6,653 bases of DNA, taken from positions 1 to 6,653 of the forward strand of contig JAEWME010000004.1 in NCBI GenBank assembly GCA_023393265.1, read 5' to 3'. Positions 1-6,129 of the stretch are shown piece by piece; the first letter of the stretch is position 1, and the number at the start of each line of letters is the position of its first letter. This stretch comes from Bacteroidota bacterium (GTDB taxonomy: Bacteria; Bacteroidota; Bacteroidia; Bacteroidales; Prolixibacteraceae). Under the pieces are notes generated by a model, which searched no databases, was not told the origin of the DNA, and worked only from the letters and a program-made list of their open reading frames with translations. The translations under genes were made by a program, and so were the position numbers.

Positions 1-492
1 TCGGGACTCGATCCGTTGATTTCATTTCTCGATAAACCGGTACTGATCGACTCAAAAAAACAAATCACTGGCGTTGATTTCGATTTTACTCAATCGGGGC
101 TCGCTATCGGACTAATCGATACGAAAACAACCGGGGCAACTGGTCCTATGGTTCAGCATTTCATTGACCGCTTCAACGATCCTGAATTCGAACAGGCATT
201 TGAGTCGCAATTCATTCCGGCCAACAATGGCTGCATCAATGCCATCATCAATAACTACCACGCGCTATTCTTCAACAACCTGGCACAATTGATTCATTTT
301 CAACTGAAACATTTCAAGAGGATGATCCCGGAACAGTACTATCCGACTATGAGTGAAGCGCCAGACAAAGGAATTTTCATCAAACTTTTGGGCTCGGGAG
401 GCGGCGGCTTTTTGCTGGCTTTTGCCCGTTCGCAGGAAAACCTGATCACTTTTGCACTGCAAAATCAACTCGACCTGCTGCCAATTGCATAA
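1..492 (+). CDS. mvk: Mevalonate kinase (GHMP kinase family), 3' part only
   Basis: This is the C-terminal 163 residues of a GHMP-superfamily kinase; the reading frame is open from base 1 and the N-terminal half lies outside the window. The enzyme phosphorylates mevalonate with ATP in the cytoplasmic mevalonate route to isopentenyl diphosphate. The fragment opens with SGLDP (residues 1-5); in this family the Asp of the SG(I/L)D motif is the catalytic acid/base residue. A glycine-rich LLGSGGGGF segment at residues 129-137 matches the conserved C-terminal GHMP loop. NNGCINAIINN and the helix after it resemble the C-terminal part of Bacteroidota mevalonate kinases as I recall them. The gene ends in TAA (490-492), which overlaps the base of the hairpin terminator shared with ricT. 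The ATP-binding loop is not visible, so another GHMP kinase of the same pathway cannot be fully excluded, but mevalonate kinase fits best. Confidence 0.85.
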   Translation, partial: SGLDPLISFLDKPVLIDSKKQITGVDFDFTQSGLAIGLIDTKTTGATGPMVQHFIDRFNDPEFEQAFESQFIPANNGCINAIINNYHALFFNNLAQLIHFQLKHFKRMIPEQYYPTMSEAPDKGIFIKLLGSGGGGFLLAFARSQENLITFALQNQLDLLPIA

Positions 493-494
493 AA

Positions 495-522
495 AAAGAC
501 GAGAACATCTGCCCTCGTCTTT
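495..522. terminator. Bidirectional intrinsic terminator between mvk and ricT
   Basis: A perfect 9-bp stem, AAAGACGAG (495-503) with CTCGTCTTT (514-522), encloses a 10-nt loop. On the - strand the stem is followed by a run of seven T (complement of A491-A497), ideal for ending ricT, whose stop lies only 10 bp away. On the + strand it is followed by a T-rich stretch (520-533), suited to the mevalonate kinase transcript. The hairpin sits exactly between two convergent stop codons. Confidence 0.85.
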
Positions 523-531
523 CTACTATTT

Positions 532-1842
532 TTAGGATTCATTGGTTGCTTTTCCAGGATTTCGGCGGGAATTCCGGTTTCGATTGTTCCTGTTTTTTGG
601 AGGCCGGTTTTGCTCGCCTTTGGGCTGCTGCTCGGCAGCTTTTACATCCTGAGCTTTCACTACTACCGGTTTTTGCTCCGAAGCCAGTCTTTCGGGCTGA
701 TGTTCGCCTTGCGGCCTGCCCGACTGCGCTTTTCGGTGTCGCGAAGCTCGGCCCTTTTTGGGCGCAGCTTTAGTAAAGAACTTCTGATCGAGCTCTCCAA
801 CATTCATGATGTTTTCCTTTTTCGGCTCAGCGTCTGTCGAATAGCCTTCCATCGACGGCTTTTCTCCGCGCTTGTTCATATTCAGGAAACGCTTCACATC
901 GTCCAGATCAATCACAAAGGTTTTTGCGTCGCTCTCGCTTCTGATGTACCAGACTTTTCGCTGAAGGATATCTGTTTTGAAATGCCTCATAAGTCCTTTA
1001 TCGGTTTCAATCGCCAGCAACTCATTCGGGAAATCTTCCAACGCTTCCAGGTAATGGTCGAGTTCATAAGTAAGACAGCATTTCAGTTTGCCGCACCGCC
1101 CCGCCATTTTTTCAGCATTGGGCGAAAGTCCCTGTTTCAGGGCAGCATCAGATGTAACACTCGAAAAATCGGTTCGCCAGGTAGAGCAGCAAAGTGCCCG
1201 GCCACACGAACCCATTCCGCCGATTCGGCCAGCTTCCTGACGAACGCCAATCTGCTTCATCTCGATTTTGATGCCGAATTCGCGGGCATAAACTTTTATC
1301 AGCTCACGGAAATCGACGCGATCATCAGCAATGTAATAGAAAATTGCCTTGTTGTTGTCGCCACGAAATTCCACATCGCCGATCTTCATGTCCAGGTTCA
1401 GCTCTTTAGCAACTTGCCTGGCGCGGATCATCACTTTTTGCTCGCGCGCCTTGGCTTCTTCCCATTTAATCACATCGGCAGGAGTCGCTTTTCTGTAGAT
1501 TTTGTTCCACTCGTATCGCTCCGGGCGTTTCACTTTTCGTTTAAACTGAAGCTCTGCCAGCTTTCCGGTGAGCGAAACAACGCCCACGTCGTGCCCCGGC
1601 GAACACGAAACAACAACCAGTTCATCCCTTTTCAGCGGCAAGTTATCTTCGTTCCTGAAGAATTCCTTGCGGGTTCCTTTGAACCGGATTTCAACAATAT
1701 TTGATTCGTGTGAGGTATCAGGTATATCGTTTAGCCAGTCGTATGTTCCAAGCATCGCTGGCCTGTCTATGTCAAAATTTGTGCTGCATCCGCTGCATCC
1801 CATATTGGTGGTTTTAAAAAAACAATCCGGCGAAATTATCAT
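532..1842 (-). CDS. ricT: RicT (YaaT/PSP1-domain) iron-sulfur regulatory protein with a long basic tail
   Basis: This 436-residue cytoplasmic protein belongs to the PSP1/RicT family. In Bacillus subtilis, RicT (YaaT) joins RicA and RicF in an Fe-S complex that directs RNase Y processing and affects sporulation and competence; the role in Bacteroidota is less clear. The conserved core covers roughly residues 35-330. It includes VVVSCSPGHDVGVV (77-90), the GMGSCGRALCCSTW motif (C213, C218, C219) and GRCGKLKCCLTYE (C250, C255, C256), the cysteine-rich hallmark of the family. Three more cysteines (C7, C16, C19) precede the YDWL motif. Residues about 335-436 form a low-complexity tail rich in Lys, Arg, Asn, Gln and Pro, absent from the roughly 275-residue Bacillus protein. 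The ATG at 1842 is the chosen start; an in-frame ATG at residue 14 would keep C16 and C19 but lose C7. The gene appears monocistronic, with a terminator straight after its stop, and is divergent from lnb. Confidence 0.9.
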   Translation of the reverse strand: MIISPDCFFKTTNMGCSGCSTNFDIDRPAMLGTYDWLNDIPDTSHESNIVEIRFKGTRKEFFRNEDNLPLKRDELVVVSCSPGHDVGVVSLTGKLAELQFKRKVKRPERYEWNKIYRKATPADVIKWEEAKAREQKVMIRARQVAKELNLDMKIGDVEFRGDNNKAIFYYIADDRVDFRELIKVYAREFGIKIEMKQIGVRQEAGRIGGMGSCGRALCCSTWRTDFSSVTSDAALKQGLSPNAEKMAGRCGKLKCCLTYELDHYLEALEDFPNELLAIETDKGLMRHFKTDILQRKVWYIRSESDAKTFVIDLDDVKRFLNMNKRGEKPSMEGYSTDAEPKKENIMNVGELDQKFFTKAAPKKGRASRHRKAQSGRPQGEHQPERLASEQKPVVVKAQDVKAAEQQPKGEQNRPPKNRNNRNRNSRRNPGKATNES

Positions 1843-1991
1843 TTTTTGGTCACACTTACTATTTTTATTGTTTCTAAATAACGAATCCGATAAAAATCAG
1901 CGACCTAAGCCAATTCACTTTAGCGGCAGTTATCACCGATGAAGATTCAAATTTCCTTCTCTGCAAACAGTTTCAATCCTGCCAAAAGCCC

Positions 1992-1999
1992 TATCTTTA
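1992..1999 (+). promoter_or_regulatory. Probable -7 promoter box of lnb (Bacteroidota type)
   Basis: TATCTTTA lies 18 bp before the lnb ATG and differs by one base from the Bacteroidota -7 consensus TAnnTTTG. The nearest -33-like element is TTTC at 1971-1974, with a 17-bp gap that is shorter than the usual 19-21 bp, so the -33 part is weak. It implies a leader of only about ten bases. No similarly good box was found for ricT on the opposite strand of this intergenic region. Confidence 0.5.
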
Positions 2000-2017
2000 A
2001 AGCCAAATTTACAGCGC

Positions 2018-3199
2018 ATGAAACACGCATTTCTTCTCCTCATCCTTTTTCTCTCGCTGATCTTCAGTAGCAAAACAAATGCTCAATTCTTAAGCCCGGA
2101 GGCTAAAATCAGCATTTTAACCTGTAACCCGGGCGAAGATGTATACTCGATGTACGGGCACACCGCCATCCGGATAAATGATCCGGCAAACAAGATAGAC
2201 ATCGTGTATAACTACGGTATTTTTGATTATGCTGCACCTAATTTTATGTACCGTTTTGCCAAAGGACAAACCGATTACCTGATGATGGGGCAAAAGTTCA
2301 GCAGTTTCATTCCGGAATATCAGGAGGAAAAACGAAGCGTGTACGAACAGGTTTTGAACCTCCCTCAGAACGGAAAAGAAAAACTGCTACAAGCGCTGGT
2401 GGAAAATGCAAGACCGGAAAACCGTATTTATCGTTATAACTTTTTCATGGATAATTGCGCAACACGCGTTCGCGATATGATTGAAAAGAACTCAGGAGTA
2501 GTTGTTCATTTTCCTGAAAATAATCCGTCGGAAAGCTATCGGGAGATGATCAAACAGTACCACCACGGATTTCGCTGGATTGATCTGGGAATCGATCTTC
2601 TAGTGGGCAAGAAAGCCGAGGAAACAGTCTCTTCATACGGCCAGATGTTTTTGCCGGAATACCTCATGGAACAATTTGCCAAAGCTGAAATTACCGTTGA
2701 CGGCACTCAGCAGCCGCTGGTATCAGAGACCAATGCGCTGGTCGAATATCCCAACTCGAAGCTCGAATCAAGCCTTCCCTGGCCTGCCATCGTTTTTGGG
2801 TTATTTTTTACTTTGATTGCTGCCATTACCATCAGCGATTTTTTGAATGGCCGCCTAAATTCGGGAATCGACTTCTGGTTTTTGCTGCTGAGTGGCTTCG
2901 CCGGATTAATTATTAGCTGGTTCACTTTATACTCAGAACATCCGGCGATGAGCCCCAACTATAACCTGCTTTGGGCTTTCCCGCTCAACTTCTTCTTCGC
3001 ATTGATATGGCGAATCAGGAGATGGAGAAAAATCGCAAGGTTTTACTTTTACCTTTCAGGATTGGTACTGCTTTCGTCGCTTGTTTCGGGACAACAGTTT
3101 AATCCGGCAGTTTATTTTATCATGCTCACGTTACTGGTCCGTTACGTTGCCAACCTGATTCCGGCCAGAGAACTTCAATCTGATCCTGAAGAAGAATAA
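2018..3199 (+). CDS. lnb: Lnb-type lipoprotein N-acyltransferase (DUF4105 family)
   Basis: This 393-residue envelope protein matches the DUF4105 family, whose characterised Bacteroides member Lnb adds the amide-linked acyl chain to the N-terminal cysteine of lipoproteins, the step done by Lnt in Proteobacteria. It starts with a signal peptide (hydrophobic residues 4-17, likely cleavage after TNA at residue 22). A periplasmic domain follows (about 23-250) with the conserved YGHTAIRI (H48) and DNCATR (C147) motifs, the His and Cys expected of a papain-like thiol active site. The C-terminal third holds five likely membrane segments near residues 254-274, 284-305, 317-333, 342-360 and 362-382. 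SEHPAMSPNYNLLWAFPL (306-323), between the second and third, is also typical of the family. The ATG at 2018 gives a complete signal peptide. It is divergent from ricT and convergent with kup, so probably transcribed alone. The family assignment is firm; the exact acyl-transfer activity is inferred from Bacteroides Lnb. Confidence 0.85.
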   Translation: MKHAFLLLILFLSLIFSSKTNAQFLSPEAKISILTCNPGEDVYSMYGHTAIRINDPANKIDIVYNYGIFDYAAPNFMYRFAKGQTDYLMMGQKFSSFIPEYQEEKRSVYEQVLNLPQNGKEKLLQALVENARPENRIYRYNFFMDNCATRVRDMIEKNSGVVVHFPENNPSESYREMIKQYHHGFRWIDLGIDLLVGKKAEETVSSYGQMFLPEYLMEQFAKAEITVDGTQQPLVSETNALVEYPNSKLESSLPWPAIVFGLFFTLIAAITISDFLNGRLNSGIDFWFLLLSGFAGLIISWFTLYSEHPAMSPNYNLLWAFPLNFFFALIWRIRRWRKIARFYFYLSGLVLLSSLVSGQQFNPAVYFIMLTLLVRYVANLIPARELQSDPEEE

Positions 3200-3216
3200 A
3201 ACCCGATCAGACAGGT

Positions 3217-5163
3217 TTAACCGAGTCGCTGAATTTTTCGGTTGAGTGGCCGTTCGATTGAGATCGGCACCTTTTCTTCAATCACACAACTGGCGTCAAG
3301 CCCGAGTGCTTTCACGTCGTTGATGGCAAGTTTTCGGGTCAAATCGTGCAATCCCATGATCATTGTTTCCCAGGGAGAAAGTTTGTAGTCGCGCGTCATA
3401 ACACGGTCGAGGTTTACAAAAATAAAATCGGCCGGGAAATGGTGTTTCCGGAGCGACTCAAACGAACTACAGAGTTTTATTTCGCCGTTGGCAACCATAT
3501 CTTTCAGCACTTCTTTAAAATACAGATTGATGCGCGGCTCAATTTTAAATCCAAGGTGAAAATCGATGCGAATGAGCGTTCCGGGGATAAACTGGTTTAC
3601 TTCGTAGCTAAACGTATCCGGATCGTCCACAATATCGACATGCAGGAGCCAGTATGTTTTGGCACGTTTGGGCTGTTTGTTGAAAATGGAGTACATGATC
3701 TTCGATTCGATCTGGTACATCTCGTTGGCCTTGATAATATAAACCAGGTTGGTGGCAATCTGCGGAATGGTTTTATCGTTACTGATGTCTTCAAATAAAT
3801 GAAGATACTTGTTGACATTGGAGAAACTGATGTGGCGGTTTTTAATTTTCCGGCCAAAATACCAACCGAGCATCACGATGAAAAATAGCAACGCCAGCGC
3901 GACAGAGAACCAGCCTCCGTTTGAAAACTTGTGTACATTGGCAATGAGAAACGAACCTTCGATGGTGCCAAAAACCAGGGCAAACAACGCGAGCAGCAAA
4001 AAGTGAACATTTTTCTGATGTAAATAATAAATCAGCAACAGCGAGGTCATAATCATCGTGATGGTAATAGACAGACCGTAGGCCGCCTCCATGTTCGAAG
4101 ATTCGCGAAAAAACAGCACCACGAAACATACCGAAGCATATAATAACCAGTTCACAAACGGGATGTAAACCTGACCTTTGATGGTTGTTGGGTGTAAAAC
4201 TTTTATTTTCGGCCAGAAATTCAGGGAAACAGCTTCGCTTACAAGGGTATAAGAACCGGTAATCAAGGCCTGACTCGCAATAACGGCGGCAGCGGTAGCA
4301 ATCAAAATTCCGGGGAAAAGAAACCAGGACGGCATGATTGCATAAAACGGATTCACGTCTTCAATTGGCTGCGGATGAGTCATCAGCCAGGCTCCTTGAC
4401 CAAAGTAATTAACCAGCAGCGCTATTTTTACAAAGATCCAGGAAATCCGGATATTTTTTATTCCGCAATGGCCCAGATCCGAATACAGCGCTTCGGCGCC
4501 GGTTGTTGCCAGAAAAACGGCACCCAGCAAAACGAACCCCTTCGGATAATTCGTCAGGAAATCGAATGCGTAGACCGGATTCAACGCATGGAGAATCTGA
4601 GGGAAATTAACCATCTGTGCAAAGCCCAAAACGAACAGCATTCCAAACCAGATAACCATCAGCGGACCAAAAGATTTACCGATAAAACGGGTACCAAATT
4701 GCTGCACAAAAAACAGCGCGGTAATAATTAACAAAACCACCGGGATAACCGGAATCTGCGGATTGATCAGTTGCAATCCTTCGATGGAAGAAGTGACAGT
4801 GATGGAAGGTGTGATTACGCCATCGGCCAGCAGGGCGCTGCCGCCAATCATGGTCAGCACGGCGGCCCATGTCGATTTTTTCTTCATCAGGGCATAGAGT
4901 GCGAAAATTCCACCTTCGCCATGATTGTCAGCCCTTAACGTAATGATGACATATTTGATGGTGGTTTGCAGAGTCAGTGTCCAAAAAACACATGAGAGTG
5001 CCCCGTAAACAAGAAGTTCGTCAAATTTTTCAGCACCGGAAATAATAGCCTTTATCACATAAAGAGGACTTGTACCGATGTCTCCAAAAACAATCCCCAC
5101 AGTAATCAGCAATCCGGCAAACGTAACCTTATTCAATGCAGAAAGATGATTCTTCCCCGACAT
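3217..5163 (-). CDS. kup: Kup/HAK/KT-family potassium uptake transporter
   Basis: This 648-residue inner-membrane protein is a Kup-family K+ importer, thought to work as a K+/H+ symporter. Residues about 12-437 contain around twelve membrane helices. Signature motifs are FGDIGTSPLYV (26-36, D28), DNHGEGGIFALYAL (79-92, E83), GGSALLADGVITPS (107-120, D114) and TTGAEALYSDLGHCG (220-234); the conserved acidic residues are those linked to cation coupling in the family. Residues about 438-648 form the usual hydrophilic cytoplasmic domain, and the length agrees with bacterial Kup. I chose the ATG at 5163 because the alternative in-frame TTG at 5187 falls inside the probable -7 promoter box (5185-5192) and adds eight residues (through HVFKIIG) before the typical N-terminus. 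Its stop is 17 bp from the lnb stop, in tail-to-tail arrangement. A perfect inverted repeat beside the promoter suggests transcriptional control. Confidence 0.95.
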   Translation of the reverse strand: MSGKNHLSALNKVTFAGLLITVGIVFGDIGTSPLYVIKAIISGAEKFDELLVYGALSCVFWTLTLQTTIKYVIITLRADNHGEGGIFALYALMKKKSTWAAVLTMIGGSALLADGVITPSITVTSSIEGLQLINPQIPVIPVVLLIITALFFVQQFGTRFIGKSFGPLMVIWFGMLFVLGFAQMVNFPQILHALNPVYAFDFLTNYPKGFVLLGAVFLATTGAEALYSDLGHCGIKNIRISWIFVKIALLVNYFGQGAWLMTHPQPIEDVNPFYAIMPSWFLFPGILIATAAAVIASQALITGSYTLVSEAVSLNFWPKIKVLHPTTIKGQVYIPFVNWLLYASVCFVVLFFRESSNMEAAYGLSITITMIMTSLLLIYYLHQKNVHFLLLALFALVFGTIEGSFLIANVHKFSNGGWFSVALALLFFIVMLGWYFGRKIKNRHISFSNVNKYLHLFEDISNDKTIPQIATNLVYIIKANEMYQIESKIMYSIFNKQPKRAKTYWLLHVDIVDDPDTFSYEVNQFIPGTLIRIDFHLGFKIEPRINLYFKEVLKDMVANGEIKLCSSFESLRKHHFPADFIFVNLDRVMTRDYKLSPWETMIMGLHDLTRKLAINDVKALGLDASCVIEEKVPISIERPLNRKIQRLG

Positions 5164-5184
5164 ACCAATAATTTTAAAAACGTG

Positions 5185-5192
5185 CAAATGTA
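5185..5192 (-). promoter_or_regulatory. Probable -7 promoter box of kup
   Basis: Read on the - strand this is TACATTTG, a full match to the Bacteroidota -7 consensus TAnnTTTG. It lies 21 bp before the kup ATG. I see no TTTG -33 element at the usual distance upstream (near 5211-5220); that spacer is occupied by an inverted repeat instead. This box is also the main argument against a TTG start at 5187. Confidence 0.6.
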
Positions 5193-5195
5193 TAT

Positions 5196-5210
5196 ACGGA
5201 TTAAATCCGT
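5196..5210. promoter_or_regulatory. Perfect inverted repeat, candidate operator of kup
   Basis: ACGGATT-A-AATCCGT has 7-bp arms around a single central base and begins 3 bp upstream of the kup -7 box. It fills the spacer where RNA polymerase would contact the promoter. A dimeric transcription factor bound here could repress, or remodel the promoter in the manner of MerR-type activators. The regulator is unknown and the operator role is inferred from position and symmetry only. Confidence 0.45.
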
Positions 5211-5262
5211 TACTCAGCAGAAGTCTATAAACCTGATGAACTTCTTAATTTCTTAAGAATTA

Positions 5263-5277
5263 CCTGAAACATTCAGG
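5263..5277. repeat. Short inverted repeat in the kup/small-protein intergenic region
   Basis: CCTGAA-ACA-TTCAGG forms perfect 6-bp arms with a 3-nt centre. A 10-bp palindrome, TTCTTAAGAA (5250-5259), lies just before it, and ACCTGA occurs twice nearby (5231-5236 and 5262-5267). The cluster lies between the divergent kup and the small hypothetical gene at 5384. There is no T-tract typical of a terminator, so a protein-binding site is the likelier reading, at low confidence. Confidence 0.35.
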
Positions 5278-5359
5278 ATTTCAGCCTATTAATGTAACAA
5301 AAATTTGAATCGGCCAAAAAATCATTTGATGGCAACTACTTTAGATTCCAATAAAAAAA

Positions 5360-5367
5360 TATCTTTG
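5360..5367 (+). promoter_or_regulatory. Probable -7 promoter box of the small hypothetical gene at 5384
   Basis: TATCTTTG matches the Bacteroidota -7 consensus TAnnTTTG completely and sits 16 bp before the TTG start at 5384. A -33 element is poor: TTTA at 5340-5343 is 16 bp upstream, and the nearest real TTTG (5325-5328) is 31 bp away. It supports transcription of the downstream reading frame on the + strand. Confidence 0.5.
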
Positions 5368-5383
5368 GGTAAAATTTCCTGAA

Positions 5384-5397
5384 TTGAAAATTTTCAA
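5384..5397. repeat. Perfect 14-bp palindrome over the TTG start
   Basis: TTGAAAATTTTCAA is a perfect palindrome that begins exactly at the TTG start codon of the small hypothetical gene. It could be an operator, or form a weak hairpin masking the start in the mRNA. In AT-rich DNA a palindrome of this size can arise by chance. Confidence 0.3.
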
Positions 5398-5740
5398 GGC
5401 TTTTATATTATCCGTTTCACTTCTACTGCTCTCGCTGAGTGGAGTCTTTGTCTTTCGTGCCGAACCAGTGCGCGAAGTAAACACTTTGGCTTCAAACTCT
5501 GCACAATCTATTCCAACAGGCGAGATACAGAGCCCAGTATCTCTTTTTTACCTTGCCATTGAAGGAAACGGCTTCTCGCATATTTTCAGTCAGGTGCATC
5601 GTTTTCCGGCCACTTCGGTTTTAGCGAACAAAATTGTTCCCGTAAACTTTTCGTTCCGGAACTTTCTCAACCTGCCATTATTAATCAATTTTAATTCGCC
5701 GGTCCCCATCTTTATCAGAGGACACGTTTTAAGGCATTAG
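5384..5740 (+). CDS. Small hypothetical exported or membrane-anchored protein, TTG start
   Basis: I do not recognise this 118-residue protein. It begins MKIFKAF and continues with a hydrophobic stretch (about residues 6-24) that looks like a signal peptide or N-terminal anchor, without a lipobox cysteine. The rest (25-118) should be outside the cytoplasm and contains no cysteine. It is rich in Phe, Ser, Asn and Pro and ends in a hydrophobic PVPIFIRGHVLRH segment. The start is TTG: the frame has no ATG between its upstream stop (TAG at 5342) and the hydrophobic stretch, and a good -7 box lies 16 bp upstream. The first codons form a perfect 14-bp palindrome. The gene is divergent from kup, and no clear terminator follows. 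The signal-peptide-like start and the promoter favour a real gene, but a decayed gene or chance frame remains possible. Confidence 0.5.
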   Translation: MKIFKAFILSVSLLLLSLSGVFVFRAEPVREVNTLASNSAQSIPTGEIQSPVSLFYLAIEGNGFSHIFSQVHRFPATSVLANKIVPVNFSFRNFLNLPLLINFNSPVPIFIRGHVLRH

Positions 5741-5898
5741 CCAAGATTACATACGGAAAATCGAACGACCTTGCGACGTTTGACTCCGATCGTTTCTGTG
5801 TTTGCAGCTTTGCTGCGAGTTCAGTGCGATTGTATTGGTGTATAATAAGAATCGGAAAATATTTTCCACATGATTATCAATGCTTTAAAATTAAAAAG
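5741..5898 (+). other. Intergenic region without a recognised gene
   Basis: This 158-bp gap between two small genes has no convincing reading frame. It holds a short hairpin, GCAGC-TTT-GCTGC (5804-5816), with no following T-run, so it is not a standard terminator. A TATAAT hexamer at 5841-5846 has no good partner at the -35 distance and is not the promoter type expected in Bacteroidota. A 14-bp palindrome follows at 5854-5867. Confidence 0.4.
5854..5867. repeat. Perfect 14-bp palindrome upstream of the 46-residue membrane protein
   Basis: GGAAAATATTTTCC is perfectly symmetrical and ends 31 bp before the ATG at 5899. This is where promoter elements would be expected, so it may be an operator; its right half (TATTTTCC) only loosely resembles a -7 box. 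Its function is inferred from symmetry and position alone. Confidence 0.35.
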
Positions 5899-6039
5899 AT
5901 GGAAGAACAAGATAGAATAGAAGAACCAATCAAAAAGAAAACAACCAAAGATTTTGTGATTTTATTTCTCGCCATTGGTGGTTTAATCGCCGGATTGTTG
6001 CTACTCAAATATGCAATGGGTGCTCTTCAAATTATATAA
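5899..6039 (+). CDS. 46-residue single-pass membrane protein, unknown function
   Basis: I do not recognise this protein. It has a charged N-terminal part (MEEQDRIEEP, then IKKKTTKD) followed by one hydrophobic helix at about residues 19-37 containing a GGLIAG small-residue motif, and a short tail ending in ALQII. Lysines before the helix favour an N-terminus in the cytoplasm. The ATG at 5899 was chosen over an upstream in-frame ATG at 5824, because the extra 25 residues (RLYWCIIRIGKYF and onward) look non-coding and the A-rich TTAAAAAG before 5899 is typical of Bacteroidota translation starts. A strong terminator begins 20 bp after the stop, which supports a real transcription unit ending here. 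It could be an accessory subunit of a membrane complex, but nothing nearby identifies a partner. Confidence 0.6.
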   Translation: MEEQDRIEEPIKKKTTKDFVILFLAIGGLIAGLLLLKYAMGALQII

Positions 6040-6058
6040 CTTATTGATTAACAAAAGT

Positions 6059-6103
6059 AAAAAGCCATAAGAAACAATCAGCCGATTGCTATTATGGCTT
6101 TTT
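6059..6103 (+). terminator. Long two-part hairpin terminator
   Basis: The outer stem is 12 perfect base pairs, AAAAAGCCATAA (6059-6070) with TTATGGCTTTTT (6092-6103). A small internal loop separates it from an inner 5-bp stem, CAATC (6075-6079) with GATTG (6084-6088), capped by AGCC. The T-run and T-rich sequence that follow make it an intrinsic terminator for the upstream small membrane protein gene. The A-run at the base would also give a T-run on the - strand, so it may work in both directions. Confidence 0.85.
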
Positions 6104-6129
6104 CATTTTCTATAATTCATTCATTTGCT

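Noticed and set aside
610..1704. Long + strand open frame of 364 codons opposite ricT
   Set aside because: It lies antisense within ricT, whose conserved Cys motifs are unmistakable; the translation has no recognisable domain and no promoter of its own.
5164..5187. Extended kup start at TTG 5187, adding eight residues
   Set aside because: The TTG overlaps the probable -7 box, and the ATG at 5163 gives the normal Kup N-terminus.
5804..5816. GCAGC-TTT-GCTGC hairpin as a terminator for the hypothetical gene
   Set aside because: Stem of only 5 bp, no T-run on either side, and it lies 64 bp after the stop codon.
5841..5846. TATAAT as a sigma-70 -10 element
   Set aside because: No -35 partner at suitable distance, and other genes in the window use TAnnTTTG boxes.
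5824..5898. 25-residue N-terminal extension of the small membrane protein
   Set aside because: The segment has no family-like or signal features, contains the 14-bp palindrome, and the internal ATG at 5899 has better translation context.
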